This document shows positions 18,484 through 27,490 of a stretch of 64,000 nucleotides of DNA, piece by piece; position 1 is the stretch's first letter, and every line of letters starts with the position of its first letter. Under the pieces are notes generated by a model that saw only the letters and a list, made by a program, of their open reading frames with translations, had not been told where the DNA came from and ran no database searches. A program made the position numbers and the translations under genes. The stretch comes from Brevundimonas sp. ASV9 (lineage in GTDB: Bacteria; Pseudomonadota; Alphaproteobacteria; Caulobacterales; Caulobacteraceae), in assembly GCF_016429195.1 (NCBI RefSeq), contig NZ_JAELUF010000002.1, positions 35,843-99,842 of the forward strand. The letters run 5' to 3'.

Positions 18484-20944
18484 GGGCGGGCGGCCCCAAC
18501 GCCTCGCCCTGTCCAAGCCATACGCCGCCGCCCTTCTTCCCAGCCTCTTTCTGTTCGCCACAACGGCCCTGAGCACGCCGGCGCAGGCGGATGCGCGTCT
18601 GCTCGACATCTACATCCCGCGCCAGTCGGTGGACAACGCCCTGCTGGACCTGGCGCTTCAGGCCCGCGTTTCACTGGGCGGCAGTTTGACATCGTGCGCC
18701 GGCATCAGCCCCGCGATCAGCGGGCGGATGTCGCTGGACGCGGCCCTCACACGATTGCTGGCGGGCAGCGGATGTCGCCACGCCATTCGCCAAGACGGCG
18801 CTGTGATCATCAGCAGGCAGCCGAGCGCGCCGCCCGCTCCCGCTCGACCGATCACCCCACGCCCCGCCGCCGCTGTGACGCCGCCAGAAAACGTGGCGCA
18901 GGTCAGCGAAGTCGTCGTGACCGCCCCCCGCCGACCCGAACTGATCCAGTCCTCGTCGTCGGCAATGACGGCGGTCGGCGCCGAACGCATTACTCGCGCT
19001 GGGGTTACAGGCATGCAGGGCCTGGACAGCCTCGTCTCCGGCATGACGGTGACCAATCTCGGCCCCGGCCGGAATAAGATCCTGCTGCGCGGCATATCGG
19101 ACGGCGTCTTCACCGGTCTGACCCAATCGACCGTCGGCCTGTATCTCGACCTGACGCCGGTGACATACGCCGCCCCGGACCCGGATCTAAAGCTGATCGA
19201 CATCGACCGGGTCGAGGTGCTGCGCGGACCGCAAGGCACGCTGTACGGCACCGGCCCCATCGGCGGCGTCGTGCGCATCGTCACGCGAGCTCCGGCGATG
19301 GGCGAAGAATCCCTGTCGCTCTCTGCGACCCGGTCGCGCACTGACGGCGGCGGCTGGAACTCAGACTATGGCCTGGTCGCGAACCTGGCGATCGCCGGCG
19401 ACCGCGCCGCGATCCGCGCTGCCCTCTATGGCGAGACCTACAGCGGCTATATCAACGACGTCGAATTGAACCTGAGGCGGGTCAATGACGGCACGCGGCG
19501 CGGCGGCCGGCTGTCCGCCGCGCTCGTGATTTCGCCCGGTTGGACGGCGCGCGCCGGCGTCGTGCATCAGTCGATCGTCACCGAAGACACCCACTATGTC
19601 TATCGAGGGCTGGGTCCATTGCGACGCGCCAATCTGGTTCGAGAACCGCATCAGAACCGCTTCGACCAAGGCTCGGCCTCGATCGAGGGACGTGGCGCCT
19701 GGGGCCGGCTAAATGCATCGGTCTCGGTCGTGGAGCATGGCTTCAAGAGCCGCTACGATGCCTCTAGCGCCCTTCGTCGCTTTGGATCGGGCTGGCGCAT
19801 CGGCGCGCTGGACGAAGGCAAGGATATTCACCTGGTCGTCGGCGAGGCCAACTTCGCCTCTCCCGATATCGGTCGCTGGCGCTGGCTGGCCGGCGGCCTG
19901 GTGTCATCCAACACCACGCGCACCAATCCCGTCCTGTCCGCGCTGACGCCTGAACCTCGCACCGTCTATTCGGAGGCGCGGCACGACCGGCTGAAAGAGG
20001 CCGCATTTTACGGCGAGGCGTCGCTGGACCTGCCCTACGACCTGACCTTGACCGCCGGGGCCCGCTACTACGCCCTTGAATACGACACCACCTCTCTGGT
20101 CCGCCAGGGCAGCCGCTCGCGATCCTTCGACGGACGCGGGGAATCCGCCGGCTTCACACCTAAGATCGCACTCGCTTGGCAGCCCAGCGATCGCCTCACT
20201 CTGTCCGCCCTAGTCAGCCAGGGCCACAGGACAGGAGGCTTCAACACCGCAGGCGTCATCGGTCAGGATTTCAGCGGCCTGTCCGATTCACCGGCGCGCC
20301 AGTACAAGCCGGACAGCCTGTGGAACGCCGAGTTGGGGGCCAAGTACCGGTCGGCGGACGGTCGCACCCGCCTGCGCGCCGCCGTCTACGCCGCGCGGTG
20401 GCGCAATGTGCAAAGCGACCAGTTCCTGCCCAGCGGCCTGGCCTATGTCGTCAACGTCGGCGACGGGGCCGACAAGGGCTTCGAGGTCGAGGCCAACTGG
20501 CGTCCCACCGAGACGCTTGAGCTGTTCGCCAACGGGCTTGTCGCCGACCCGCGCATCACCTCGCCCAGCGCGCGGTTTGATTCCCGTCGCGACGCGAGCT
20601 TGCCTGGGGTGCCTCGGGCTTCTGCGAATGTCGGCTTCAGCTGGCGGCGTCCGCTAAGCGAGCGTCTTGAACTTTTGGCCGACGGCGGCCTGTCCTACGT
20701 CGGCGCGTCGCGCCTGACCTTCGACGGACGTCAGCAATATCGGATGGGCGACTACGGCACGGGAAGACTGGCCTTGGGCGTCGAGGCATCGGCATGGACC
20801 GCGACGATCTTCGTGGACAATCTGTTCGACACCGAAGCCAACACCTTCGCCTACAGCGACCCTTTCCGCCTCCCCGACGCCCAAGCCATGACGCCTTTGC
20901 GTCCTCGCACGATCGGCGTGACGCTGAGGTGGACACCGCGATAA
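18449..20944 (+). CDS. TonB-dependent transducer receptor with STN domain (FecA-like)
   Basis: An outer membrane receptor of up to 831 residues. A signal peptide (hydrophobic run YAAALLPSLFLFATTALS, cleavage near AQA) precedes an STN signalling domain at about residues 50-105 (IPRQSVDNALLDLALQA, then GRMSLDAALTRLLAGSG). A TonB-box region (SEVVVTAPRR) follows, then the plug with EVLRGPQGTLYGTGPIGGVVRI, and the barrel ends with GVTLRWTPR. The start is taken as GTG at 18449, inside the end of fecR; GTG at 18470 is equally possible. STN domains signal to FecR, so this receptor should both import a ferric chelate (or another ligand) and induce its own synthesis. The ligand is unknown. Confidence 0.88.
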   Translation: MKSASTPVRSVKGGRPQRLALSKPYAAALLPSLFLFATTALSTPAQADARLLDIYIPRQSVDNALLDLALQARVSLGGSLTSCAGISPAISGRMSLDAALTRLLAGSGCRHAIRQDGAVIISRQPSAPPAPARPITPRPAAAVTPPENVAQVSEVVVTAPRRPELIQSSSSAMTAVGAERITRAGVTGMQGLDSLVSGMTVTNLGPGRNKILLRGISDGVFTGLTQSTVGLYLDLTPVTYAAPDPDLKLIDIDRVEVLRGPQGTLYGTGPIGGVVRIVTRAPAMGEESLSLSATRSRTDGGGWNSDYGLVANLAIAGDRAAIRAALYGETYSGYINDVELNLRRVNDGTRRGGRLSAALVISPGWTARAGVVHQSIVTEDTHYVYRGLGPLRRANLVREPHQNRFDQGSASIEGRGAWGRLNASVSVVEHGFKSRYDASSALRRFGSGWRIGALDEGKDIHLVVGEANFASPDIGRWRWLAGGLVSSNTTRTNPVLSALTPEPRTVYSEARHDRLKEAAFYGEASLDLPYDLTLTAGARYYALEYDTTSLVRQGSRSRSFDGRGESAGFTPKIALAWQPSDRLTLSALVSQGHRTGGFNTAGVIGQDFSGLSDSPARQYKPDSLWNAELGAKYRSADGRTRLRAAVYAARWRNVQSDQFLPSGLAYVVNVGDGADKGFEVEANWRPTETLELFANGLVADPRITSPSARFDSRRDASLPGVPRASANVGFSWRRPLSERLELLADGGLSYVGASRLTFDGRQQYRMGDYGTGRLALGVEASAWTATIFVDNLFDTEANTFAYSDPFRLPDAQAMTPLRPRTIGVTLRWTPR

Positions 20945-21240
20945 TCGCGGTTGAGTCCTATGATCGTAAGTGATGACAGCCGTTCCTAAAGTCAGTCTCC
21001 TCTCTACCCAAATTTCAGTCTGTGCGAGGCGCGTCTTTGAGCTGGGCATGTAGGCGGTCCGGCATTAGCGCGACGCGAAGCTACGGCTCACGCAAATCGC
21101 TGGCTCCAATGGCCTGAAAACCATCCAGCCATTCTGTTCGCCACCATTTGAACTCCTACTTCTGCAATCCAAATCTCACCAAGATGGCCGCTTGGCGCTG
21201 TGGTTTCCGACGGGCATTGACCGTTAGGCAGCGTTGTTCG
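20945..21240. other. Intergenic region between the receptor gene and crtG
   Basis: About 296 bases between two convergent genes, with visibly lower GC than the flanks. I see no RNA gene, no clear terminator hairpin and no convincing reading frame. It marks the boundary of the carotenoid cluster and could be scar tissue of an old insertion, but no recognisable element remains. Confidence 0.4.
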
Positions 21241-22008
21241 TCACGGCTTAGAATGCGGCGGCGACGACGCAAATCCAGATGCAGCCTCGCGCCAGCTCGA
21301 CACCTCGGTCGAGGCTAATCGATCCCACATCTGGAAGTAGAGGCCATAGTTGCCATTGAAGCGCTTGTGGTGCGCGTCGTGGTGGGTGGCGGTTATCATC
21401 CAGCACAGCGGGGCGCGTTTCAGCCAGGACGCGGGCCAGACTTCTCGGCCGGCGTGATTCAAGACGGCGGTGGCGGTCATCAGGGTCAGCAGCGCCAGCG
21501 CCACGCCCCAATGAATTGGGATGAAGAGGGTCAGGGCTGGCAGAAACCAGGCCGTGGCGATGGCCTCGGCCGGATCGAAGGCGAAGGAGGCGAAGGCGCT
21601 GGGGTCGCGCGACCGATGATGTTCGGCGTGGGCCCAGGGGAAGATGCGTGGGTGGTGCAGCCCGCGGTGGACCCAATAGTAGAAGGCGTCGTGGGCCAGC
21701 ATGTAGACGACAAAGCTGACGGGCAGCCACCATAGCGGCCAGGCTTGGATATCGTCGTAGATCGCCGTCCCGCCGCGCTTCCAGAGTTCGATGACGAATG
21801 CGGCTGGCAGGGCGTAGATCGGGCAGGCGATCAGGGACGCGACGACTTCGGCGCGGATGCGTTTCGCCGCCGGCGGCCTGTGGTTCAGCTGACGCCCCCG
21901 TCCCGCTCCGCCCCACAGCAAGCCATGCGTCACAATGCCAACCAACAGATAGCGCACGCCGATGATCAGGCTGAGCGCGAGGGTGGTGACGAACAGGTCC
22001 TTCAACAT
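21241..22008 (-). CDS. crtG: Carotenoid 2,2'-beta-ionone-ring hydroxylase (CrtG), fatty acid hydroxylase superfamily
   Basis: Membrane di-iron hydroxylase, 255 residues, expected to add hydroxyls at C2 and C2' of the beta-rings of zeaxanthin, canthaxanthin or astaxanthin. Histidine boxes are HDAFYYWVHRGLHH (106-119), HAEHH (127-131) and HHDAHH (209-214), with hydrophobic helices near 5-30, 55-75, 92-112 and 155-185. The superfamily also contains sterol desaturases, so the CrtG call rests on its place next to crtZ in a cluster that matches Brevundimonas SD212, where CrtG was characterised. MLKDLFVTTL is chosen as the start; an upstream in-frame start would overlap the divergent crtZ. The ligand specificity is inferred. 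Confidence 0.82.
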   Translation of the reverse strand: MLKDLFVTTLALSLIIGVRYLLVGIVTHGLLWGGAGRGRQLNHRPPAAKRIRAEVVASLIACPIYALPAAFVIELWKRGGTAIYDDIQAWPLWWLPVSFVVYMLAHDAFYYWVHRGLHHPRIFPWAHAEHHRSRDPSAFASFAFDPAEAIATAWFLPALTLFIPIHWGVALALLTLMTATAVLNHAGREVWPASWLKRAPLCWMITATHHDAHHKRFNGNYGLYFQMWDRLASTEVSSWREAASGFASSPPHSKP

Positions 22009-22081
22009 GGGCGCACAGACGGCGAAACGTCGCGTCGGGTCAAGTCGTGACGCGCGGACCCCAAAGCGCCTATGATGGGTC

Positions 22082-22567
22082 ATGTCCTGGCCGACGATGA
22101 TCCTGCTGTTCCTCGCCACCTTCCTGGGGATGGAGGTCTTCGCTTGGGCGATGCATCGTTATGTCATGCACGGCCTGCTGTGGACCTGGCACCGCAGCCA
22201 TCATGAGCCGCACGACGAGGTGCTGGAAAAGAACGACCTGTTCGCAGTGGTGTTCGCCGCCCCGGCCATCATCCTCGTCGCCTTGGGTCTGCACGTCTGG
22301 CCCTGGGCGCTGCCGATCGGCCTGGGTGTCACAGCCTATGGACTGATCTATTTCTTCTTCCACGACGGGCTGGTGCATCGCCGTTTCCCGACAGGGATCG
22401 TGGGGCGCTCGGCGTTCTGGACGCGACGCATTCAGGCCCACCGGCTGCACCACGCAGTGCGGACGCGCGAGGGCTGCGTGTCGTTCGGTTTTCTGTGGGT
22501 GCGGTCGGCGCGGGCGCTGAAGGCCGAACTGTCTCAGAAACGCGGCGCTTCCAGCAACGGCGCCTGA
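22082..22567 (+). CDS. crtZ: Beta-carotene 3,3'-hydroxylase
   Basis: Hydroxylates beta-carotene or canthaxanthin at C3/C3' to give zeaxanthin or astaxanthin at the membrane. The 161-residue protein has the complete set of di-iron histidines of CrtZ: H25 and H30 (HRYVMH), H37 with H40-H41 (HRSHHE), H94 and H99 (HDGLVH), H120 with H123-H124 (HRLHH). Four hydrophobic segments fit the usual topology. It is divergent from crtG with 73 bp between the start codons, enough for two promoters. Its last 34 bases overlap the end of the convergent isopentenyl diphosphate isomerase gene. Confidence 0.95.
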   Translation: MSWPTMILLFLATFLGMEVFAWAMHRYVMHGLLWTWHRSHHEPHDEVLEKNDLFAVVFAAPAIILVALGLHVWPWALPIGLGVTAYGLIYFFFHDGLVHRRFPTGIVGRSAFWTRRIQAHRLHHAVRTREGCVSFGFLWVRSARALKAELSQKRGASSNGA

Positions 22568-23577
22568 GCCAGGGCGGCAAGGTCCGCCGACCCGGTGCAG
22601 AAACAGGCCAGTCTCAGCTGAGCCGCCATCAAGTCCAGATGATTGACCACCGCCTCGGTCGACGTCAGCGCCGCCTCGAGCACGCCCGCCGCCTGGCCGA
22701 CCAGACAGGCGCCCAGCCGGATCGCACGCGCGGCATCCAGCCCGTCGCGGATGCCGCCCGACCCGATCAAATCCAGTTCCGGCGCGGCCTGGGCGCAATC
22801 TGCCAGGCTGCGGGCCGTCGGTACGCCCCAGCCGGCGAAGGGCGCGGCCAGCGCTTCCGCCCGACCGCCCGTGGCTCGCGCACCCTCTATCAGGCCCCAG
22901 TTGGTGCCGCCCGCCCCGGCGACGTCCAGTGCGGCGACGCCCATGTCCGCCAGGCGACGCGCCACCGCGCCCGACAGGCCGGCGCCCGTCTCCTTGACGA
23001 TCAGACGGCCCGGGAAGACCGCCGCAACCTGCTCGATGCCTCGCGCCACGCCGCGCCAATCGCGATCGCCCTCGGGCTGAACGCCCTCCTGCAATGGGTT
23101 TAGATGCAGGATCAGGGCGTCGGCGCCGATCATCTCCATGGCCCGACGCGCCTCGTCGACGCCATAACCCAAGGCGAACTGCACGGCGCCCAGATTGGCC
23201 AGGATCATCGCATCGGGGGCCCGGCGTCGCAGATCCAGCCCCAGGCCCAAACCGCCCTTCGTCTCCAGCGCGACGCGCTGCGAGCCGACCGCCAGAACGA
23301 CGCCTAGCGCCTGGGCGGCCTCGGCCAGACGCGCATTGATCGCCTCGGCCCGCGACGGCCCGCCGGTCATCGAACTGATCAGGAACGGCAAGGCGACCCG
23401 CCGCCCCAGAAAGCGCGTGGCCAGATCGATCGCGTCATGATCCAGATCCGGCAGGGCGTCGTGAACGAAACGGACGGCGTCCAGACCCGATGTCGTCTGG
23501 CTGACGCCTCGCCCGGCCCGCACATGGTCGATGTGTTCGTCCTTGCGCCGGATCAAGGCATCGGCGTCGGTGGACAT
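22534..23577 (-). CDS. fni: Isopentenyl-diphosphate delta-isomerase, type 2 (FMN-dependent)
   Basis: Interconverts IPP and DMAPP, supplying the starter for GGPP synthesis. The 347-residue protein starts MSTDADALIRRKDEHIDH, the usual family beginning, with AGGAG nine bases before the ATG. FMN and substrate segments include ISSMTGGPSRA, GSQRVALE, LHLNPLQEGVQPEGDR, KETGAGLS and GSGGIRDGLDAARAIRLGA. The type 2 enzyme is unrelated to the metal-dependent type 1. Located inside the carotenoid cluster, divergent from crtE and convergent with crtZ, so its role is to pull flux into carotenoids. Confidence 0.95.
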   Translation of the reverse strand: MSTDADALIRRKDEHIDHVRAGRGVSQTTSGLDAVRFVHDALPDLDHDAIDLATRFLGRRVALPFLISSMTGGPSRAEAINARLAEAAQALGVVLAVGSQRVALETKGGLGLGLDLRRRAPDAMILANLGAVQFALGYGVDEARRAMEMIGADALILHLNPLQEGVQPEGDRDWRGVARGIEQVAAVFPGRLIVKETGAGLSGAVARRLADMGVAALDVAGAGGTNWGLIEGARATGGRAEALAAPFAGWGVPTARSLADCAQAAPELDLIGSGGIRDGLDAARAIRLGACLVGQAAGVLEAALTSTEAVVNHLDLMAAQLRLACFCTGSADLAALAQAPLLEAPRF

Positions 23578-23629
23578 CGCAAACGGCTCCTGGCGGGTTG
23601 CATCCGACGCGGTCGTGATGCCGTATGCC

Positions 23630-23657
23630 ATCATAAGGGTTCGGCGCGTGGTCGCAA
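23630..23657 (-). promoter_or_regulatory. Probable sigma-70-type promoter of fni
   Basis: Read on the minus strand, TTGCGA (23652-23657) and TATGAT (23630-23635) are separated by 16 bases. Transcription would begin near 23623 and leave a leader of about 46 bases with an AGGAG ribosome-binding site. The same 110-bp gap must also hold the crtE promoter, for which I see no equally good match. Confidence 0.55.
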
Positions 23658-23686
23658 CGCGACGTCGGCGACTATGGGAGATCTGT

Positions 23687-24583
23687 ATGGCCATCGTCGG
23701 CATCCGGCGCCAACCGCCTCTGGCGGGCGCATCCTGCGACCCCGACGATCTGCGTGTGCAGGTGCAGGCGCGCCTGGCCGAGGTCGCCCCGGCGCACGGC
23801 GGCCTGCTGTCCACGGCGGCCCGCGAGGCCTTGCTGGGACAGGGAAAACGCGTCCGGCCGGTGCTGGCCATGCTGGCGGCGGCGCATGTCGGCGGCGAGC
23901 CGGAAGACGCCCTGGACTATGCCTGCGCGCTGGAAATGGTCCATGCCGCGTCGCTGGTTCTGGACGATCTGCCGTGCATGGACGACGCCTCGCTGCGTCG
24001 GGGCCAGCCGACCCTGCACCGTCGCCATGGGGAGGATACTGCGGTTCTGGCGGCCGTGGCCCTGTTGAACCAGGCCACCCGTCTGGTGCTGCAGACCCCT
24101 GCGCCGGCGGAAACGCGTCTGGCGGCCCTGGACCTTTTGACGCAGGCGATCGGCTTCGAGGGTCTGTCCGAAGGTCAGATGCGCGACTTGCGCGACGACG
24201 CGAAGGATCGCGACGAAACCGCCCTACGCCAGATCAACGATCTGAAAACCGGCGCCCTGTTCGTCGCCACCGTGCGCGGCGGCGGTCTGCTCGGCGGCGG
24301 CGACGCGCAGGATCTGGCGCGGCTGTCGGTCTTTGGGGAGGCGATCGGCTTCGCCTTCCAGCTTTGCGACGATCTGCTGGATGTCTGTTCGACCGTCGAT
24401 GCGGTCGGCAAGGATGTGGGCCAAGACGACGACACCACCACCTTCGTCGATCTGTGGGGCGAATGCCGGACTCGCGCGGCGGTGCGGCAATCCTTGGCCA
24501 AGGCGGTCAAGGCGGTCGGCCATGACAGCCCCCTGGCCCTCTACGTTCTGGACCTATTCCAGCAGGCCGAACTTGGGGTCTGA
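23687..24583 (+). CDS. crtE: Geranylgeranyl diphosphate synthase
   Basis: Condenses IPP with allylic diphosphates up to the C20 product GGPP, the precursor of phytoene. The 298-residue protein has the first aspartate-rich motif DDLPCMDD (93-100) with the two-residue insertion typical of type II bacterial GGPP/FPP synthases, and the second motif DDLLD (228-232), plus GKRVRP for IPP binding and LKTGALF. MAIVGIRRQ is the start, with GGGAG at the right distance; an upstream in-frame start has no support. Chain length of C20 rather than C15 is inferred from the cluster. The end overlaps the start of an ABC ATPase gene. Confidence 0.92.
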   Translation: MAIVGIRRQPPLAGASCDPDDLRVQVQARLAEVAPAHGGLLSTAAREALLGQGKRVRPVLAMLAAAHVGGEPEDALDYACALEMVHAASLVLDDLPCMDDASLRRGQPTLHRRHGEDTAVLAAVALLNQATRLVLQTPAPAETRLAALDLLTQAIGFEGLSEGQMRDLRDDAKDRDETALRQINDLKTGALFVATVRGGGLLGGGDAQDLARLSVFGEAIGFAFQLCDDLLDVCSTVDAVGKDVGQDDDTTTFVDLWGECRTRAAVRQSLAKAVKAVGHDSPLALYVLDLFQQAELGV

Positions 24584-25490
24584 CGTCGCGCCGGCCCTGT
24601 CGCTGAGCGGGATCGATGCGGGCTATGACGGCCGATCCGTGCTGACCGGCTTCAGCCTCCGCATCGCTGCGGGCGAGGTCTATGCCCTGCTCGGGGCGAA
24701 TGGTGCGGGCAAGTCCACGGTGGCGCGTGTCGCTTCGGGTCTGCTGCCCGCGCGGCGCGGGCGTGTCGTCCTGGGTGAAGGCGGCGGAGCACGCGGGCGC
24801 ATCGGGCTGGCGCCGCAGGACAGCGCCCTGTTCCCGGCCCTGTCGCCGCGCGAGAACGTCGATGTCACGGCGCGCCTGTGCGGCGTACCCAAGCGAGATC
24901 GCAGCGCGGCGGTGAACCGCGCACTCGATCTGACCGGCTGCGGCCCGCGTGCGGACCAGCCGGTGCGCACCCTCTCCGGCGGCTGGAAGCGGCGCGCCAA
25001 CCTCAGCGCCGCCCTGGTCGGGCAACCGCACCTGCTGATCGCCGACGAACCGACGGAAGGCGTGGATGCGGAGACCCGCGGCGTCCTGTCCGTCGCCCTG
25101 CGCGAAACTGCAAAGGCCGGCGCCGGCTGCCTGCTGATCAGCCATGACGCCATCTTCGTGGCCGATACGGCCGACCGGATCGGCGTCCTGGCGCAGGGGC
25201 GACTTCTGGCGGAAGGCGCGCCGAACGCGTTGCTGCATCGTGCCTTCGGTTCAGCCCGGCTGCTCAGCATTCGCCTGACCCGACCGGCGTCGGCCCCCGC
25301 GGCCCAATGGTTCGCCCAGGCGGGGCTGACCGCGTCCGAAGACGGGCTGGAGTGGCGTCGGCTCTGCGAGGACGCACTGGCCATCGCCCAGATGCTGGCC
25401 GCCGTCGTCGATGGCGAGGATGGCGAGGTCGCCGTGCGCCGCCCCGGCCTGGACGATCTGGTCGCACAGCTGTCGCAGGCTCCGTCATGA
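24573..25490 (+). CDS. ABC transporter ATP-binding protein inside the carotenoid cluster
   Basis: A 305-residue ATPase with a TTG start inside the 3' end of crtE (11-base overlap), the only plausible start that leaves the N-terminal strand intact. Walker A is GANGAGKST, the Q-loop falls in LAPQDSALFPALS, the signature is LSGGWKRRANL and Walker B is LLIADEPTEG, with a late H-loop ISHDAIF. The last third is an extension of unknown function. It is of the ABC-2 exporter class (like CcmA or drug-exporter ATPases). It overlaps its permease by ATGA. Being translationally coupled to crtE, it is probably made together with the pigment enzymes. SD212 has, as I recall, two unassigned frames at this place. 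Confidence 0.85.
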   Translation: MGSDVAPALSLSGIDAGYDGRSVLTGFSLRIAAGEVYALLGANGAGKSTVARVASGLLPARRGRVVLGEGGGARGRIGLAPQDSALFPALSPRENVDVTARLCGVPKRDRSAAVNRALDLTGCGPRADQPVRTLSGGWKRRANLSAALVGQPHLLIADEPTEGVDAETRGVLSVALRETAKAGAGCLLISHDAIFVADTADRIGVLAQGRLLAEGAPNALLHRAFGSARLLSIRLTRPASAPAAQWFAQAGLTASEDGLEWRRLCEDALAIAQMLAAVVDGEDGEVAVRRPGLDDLVAQLSQAPS

Positions 25491-26554
25491 TGGCGGTGGC
25501 GGCCGCCTGGGCGAGAGGGTTTTGGCGCGACCGCGCAGGCGTGATCCTGACCCTGCTGCTGCCGCCCCTGGTCTATCTTTTGTTCGCGGCGATCTTCGGC
25601 GCGGGCGCGCGGGGCGATATCGACACCACCGTCGTCCTGCATGACGCGTCGCGCACGCCCGCGACGGCGGCGGTCCGCGAGGCGGTGTCGAAGGACATGG
25701 GCGATCGTCTTCGCATCGTCGAAGATCGCGAGGCCTTCGACCGCGCCGTCATCGACGGTCGCGCTGACGCCGGCATACTGATCCAGCCTTCGACGCAGGG
25801 ACCGCCGAAGCTGGTGATCGTCTCCGCCGCCGGCCGAGACGTGGCGGCGTCGGCGCTTCAGGCGCGGCTGGAGCCGATGGCCGCCGCCCTGTCGGGGCAG
25901 GTCGCACGACCCGCACCGCGCGTTCAGACCCTGCAGATCGGTCCCCAGGGTGATGTGCAGGCGACCTACTATGCGGGCGCGGTCAGCGTCATGTTCGTCT
26001 TCTTCGCCGCCATGCACGGGGCGATGGGCGGGCTGGACGAGCGGCGGTCCGGTCTTCAGTCACGCCTTGCCCTGGCGCGCGGCGGCCTTGCGCCCATCCT
26101 CACCGGACGGGCTGCCTGGCTGACGGCGGTGGGCGTGATGCAGTCGGCGGCTGTGTTCGTCGCCGCCTGGGTCAAGCTGCCCGTCCTCGAACCCTGGCAG
26201 ATGGCGGCGACGGCGGTCACCGCCTTGGCGGTCGGTTTCTGCGGCGCCGGCCTGGCCCTGGCTCTGACGGCGGCGTGTCGATCGCGTGAGCAGGCCCAGC
26301 CGCTGACGACCTTCGTCGTCCTGCTTCTGGCCGCCTTGGGCGGATCGATGGCCCCGCGCTTTCTGATGCCCGAGGCCTTCCGCGACCTCGGCTGGATCAC
26401 GCCCCACGCCTGGGCCATCGAGGCCTATCAGGCCGTGATCTGGCGCGGCGAGTTCACCTCGACCGTCCTCGCTGCCTGGGCGGTCATGGCCGGTCTGGGC
26501 GCAGGCGGCCTTGCGGTCGCCCTGATGTTGGAGCGGCGGCGCGCCGCCCGCTGA
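25487..26554 (+). CDS. ABC-2 type exporter permease inside the carotenoid cluster
   Basis: A 355-residue membrane subunit. One N-terminal helix (VILTLLLPPLVYLLFAAIF) leads into a periplasmic region of about 150 residues, and a C-terminal block of about five helices follows, including YYAGAVSVMFVFFAAM, AVGFCGAGLALALTAA and TTFVVLLLAALGGSMAPRF. This is the ABC-2 layout of YhgE/YadH/NatB-like exporters. It starts within the ATGA that ends the ATPase gene, so the two form one transporter. It converges on crtB, ending 3 bp from it. Substrate unknown; carotenoid or another polyisoprenoid/lipid, or a protective exporter, are guesses. Confidence 0.85.
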   Translation: MMAVAAAWARGFWRDRAGVILTLLLPPLVYLLFAAIFGAGARGDIDTTVVLHDASRTPATAAVREAVSKDMGDRLRIVEDREAFDRAVIDGRADAGILIQPSTQGPPKLVIVSAAGRDVAASALQARLEPMAAALSGQVARPAPRVQTLQIGPQGDVQATYYAGAVSVMFVFFAAMHGAMGGLDERRSGLQSRLALARGGLAPILTGRAAWLTAVGVMQSAAVFVAAWVKLPVLEPWQMAATAVTALAVGFCGAGLALALTAACRSREQAQPLTTFVVLLLAALGGSMAPRFLMPEAFRDLGWITPHAWAIEAYQAVIWRGEFTSTVLAAWAVMAGLGAGGLAVALMLERRRAAR

Positions 26555-26557
26555 TCG

Positions 26558-27490
26558 TCAGACGTGGGTCCACAAGGCCGGGCGCGGCGGCGGCTCGCGC
26601 CAGGCGTCCAGCGTCTTGCACCACAGGGTGATCAGACCGCCCCGCCCCAGCAGCATGAGCTTGCCTGCCTTGTCGACCGACGTCCGTCCGTCCCAGGCGG
26701 TCACGCCGGCGCGCGACACATGGCGGCCGATCGAACGATAGACGCCGCGCGCCGTGGCGATGGCCCAGGCCGAACGCGGGTTCAGATCGCGCAGCCCCCA
26801 CCGCGCCGAGGCGTAGAAGGGCTCGGCCGCCGCCACCAGACGCTGCGCCGTTTTGGCCACGGCGGCGCGGTGCTGGGGCTGATCGACCTGATCGCGCGGC
26901 ACGCCCACCTCGTCCAGCCAGGCGCCGGGCAGATAGACCCGCCCGCCCTTCGCGTCCTCGACCACGTCGCGAGCGATGTTTGTCAACTGGAACGCCAGAC
27001 CCAGGTCCTGGGCGCGTCGCAGGGTCGGCGCATCGTCCACGCCCATGATCCGCGCCATCATCACGCCGACGACGCCCGCGACATGATAGGCATAGTCCAG
27101 CGTGTCCTCCAGCGTGTCGTAACGCCGGCCGACCACGTCCATCTCGAACCCCTGCAACAGGTCCATCGCCTCGTCGGCTGGAATGCCGTGACGCATGGCC
27201 ACGCGCTGGAAGGCGGTGAAGACCGGGTCCGTCTGCGGCTCACCGGCCAGGGCGGCGGCGGTGCGCAAACGCAGTTCGTCCAGCTTCTTGCCGGCCAGCA
27301 CCGGATCGATGCCGACCGCGCCGTGGCCAAGTACCTGGCCGTCGATCTCGTCGTCGCAGTGCCGGCACCAGGAATACAGCATCCAGGCGTCGTCCCGGAT
27401 CGCCGCCGGGAACAGGCGCGCGGCGGCGGCGAAGCTCTTGGATCCCTGCTCCATCGACTGGCGGCTGTGATCCAGGACGGCGTCCGTCAT
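26558..27490 (-). CDS. crtB: Phytoene synthase
   Basis: Joins two GGPP head to head to form phytoene, the first committed carotenoid step. The 310-residue protein has both squalene/phytoene synthase signatures: the first aspartate motif in YSWCRHCDDEID and YAYHVAGVVGVMMARIMG, and the second QLTNIARDVVEDAKGGRVYLP. Start MTDAVLDHSRQSMEQGSKSF matches the family; the ATG overlaps the crtI stop in ATGA, so the two are translated in tandem. Third and last gene of the crtY-crtI-crtB operon. Confidence 0.96.
   Translation of the reverse strand: MTDAVLDHSRQSMEQGSKSFAAAARLFPAAIRDDAWMLYSWCRHCDDEIDGQVLGHGAVGIDPVLAGKKLDELRLRTAAALAGEPQTDPVFTAFQRVAMRHGIPADEAMDLLQGFEMDVVGRRYDTLEDTLDYAYHVAGVVGVMMARIMGVDDAPTLRRAQDLGLAFQLTNIARDVVEDAKGGRVYLPGAWLDEVGVPRDQVDQPQHRAAVAKTAQRLVAAAEPFYASARWGLRDLNPRSAWAIATARGVYRSIGRHVSRAGVTAWDGRTSVDKAGKLMLLGRGGLITLWCKTLDAWREPPPRPALWTHV

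Noticed and set aside
20945..21240. Remnant of a transposase at the edge of the carotenoid cluster
   Set aside because: Lower GC and short tryptophan-rich translations suggested it, but no inverted repeats, target duplication or alignable motif can be shown.
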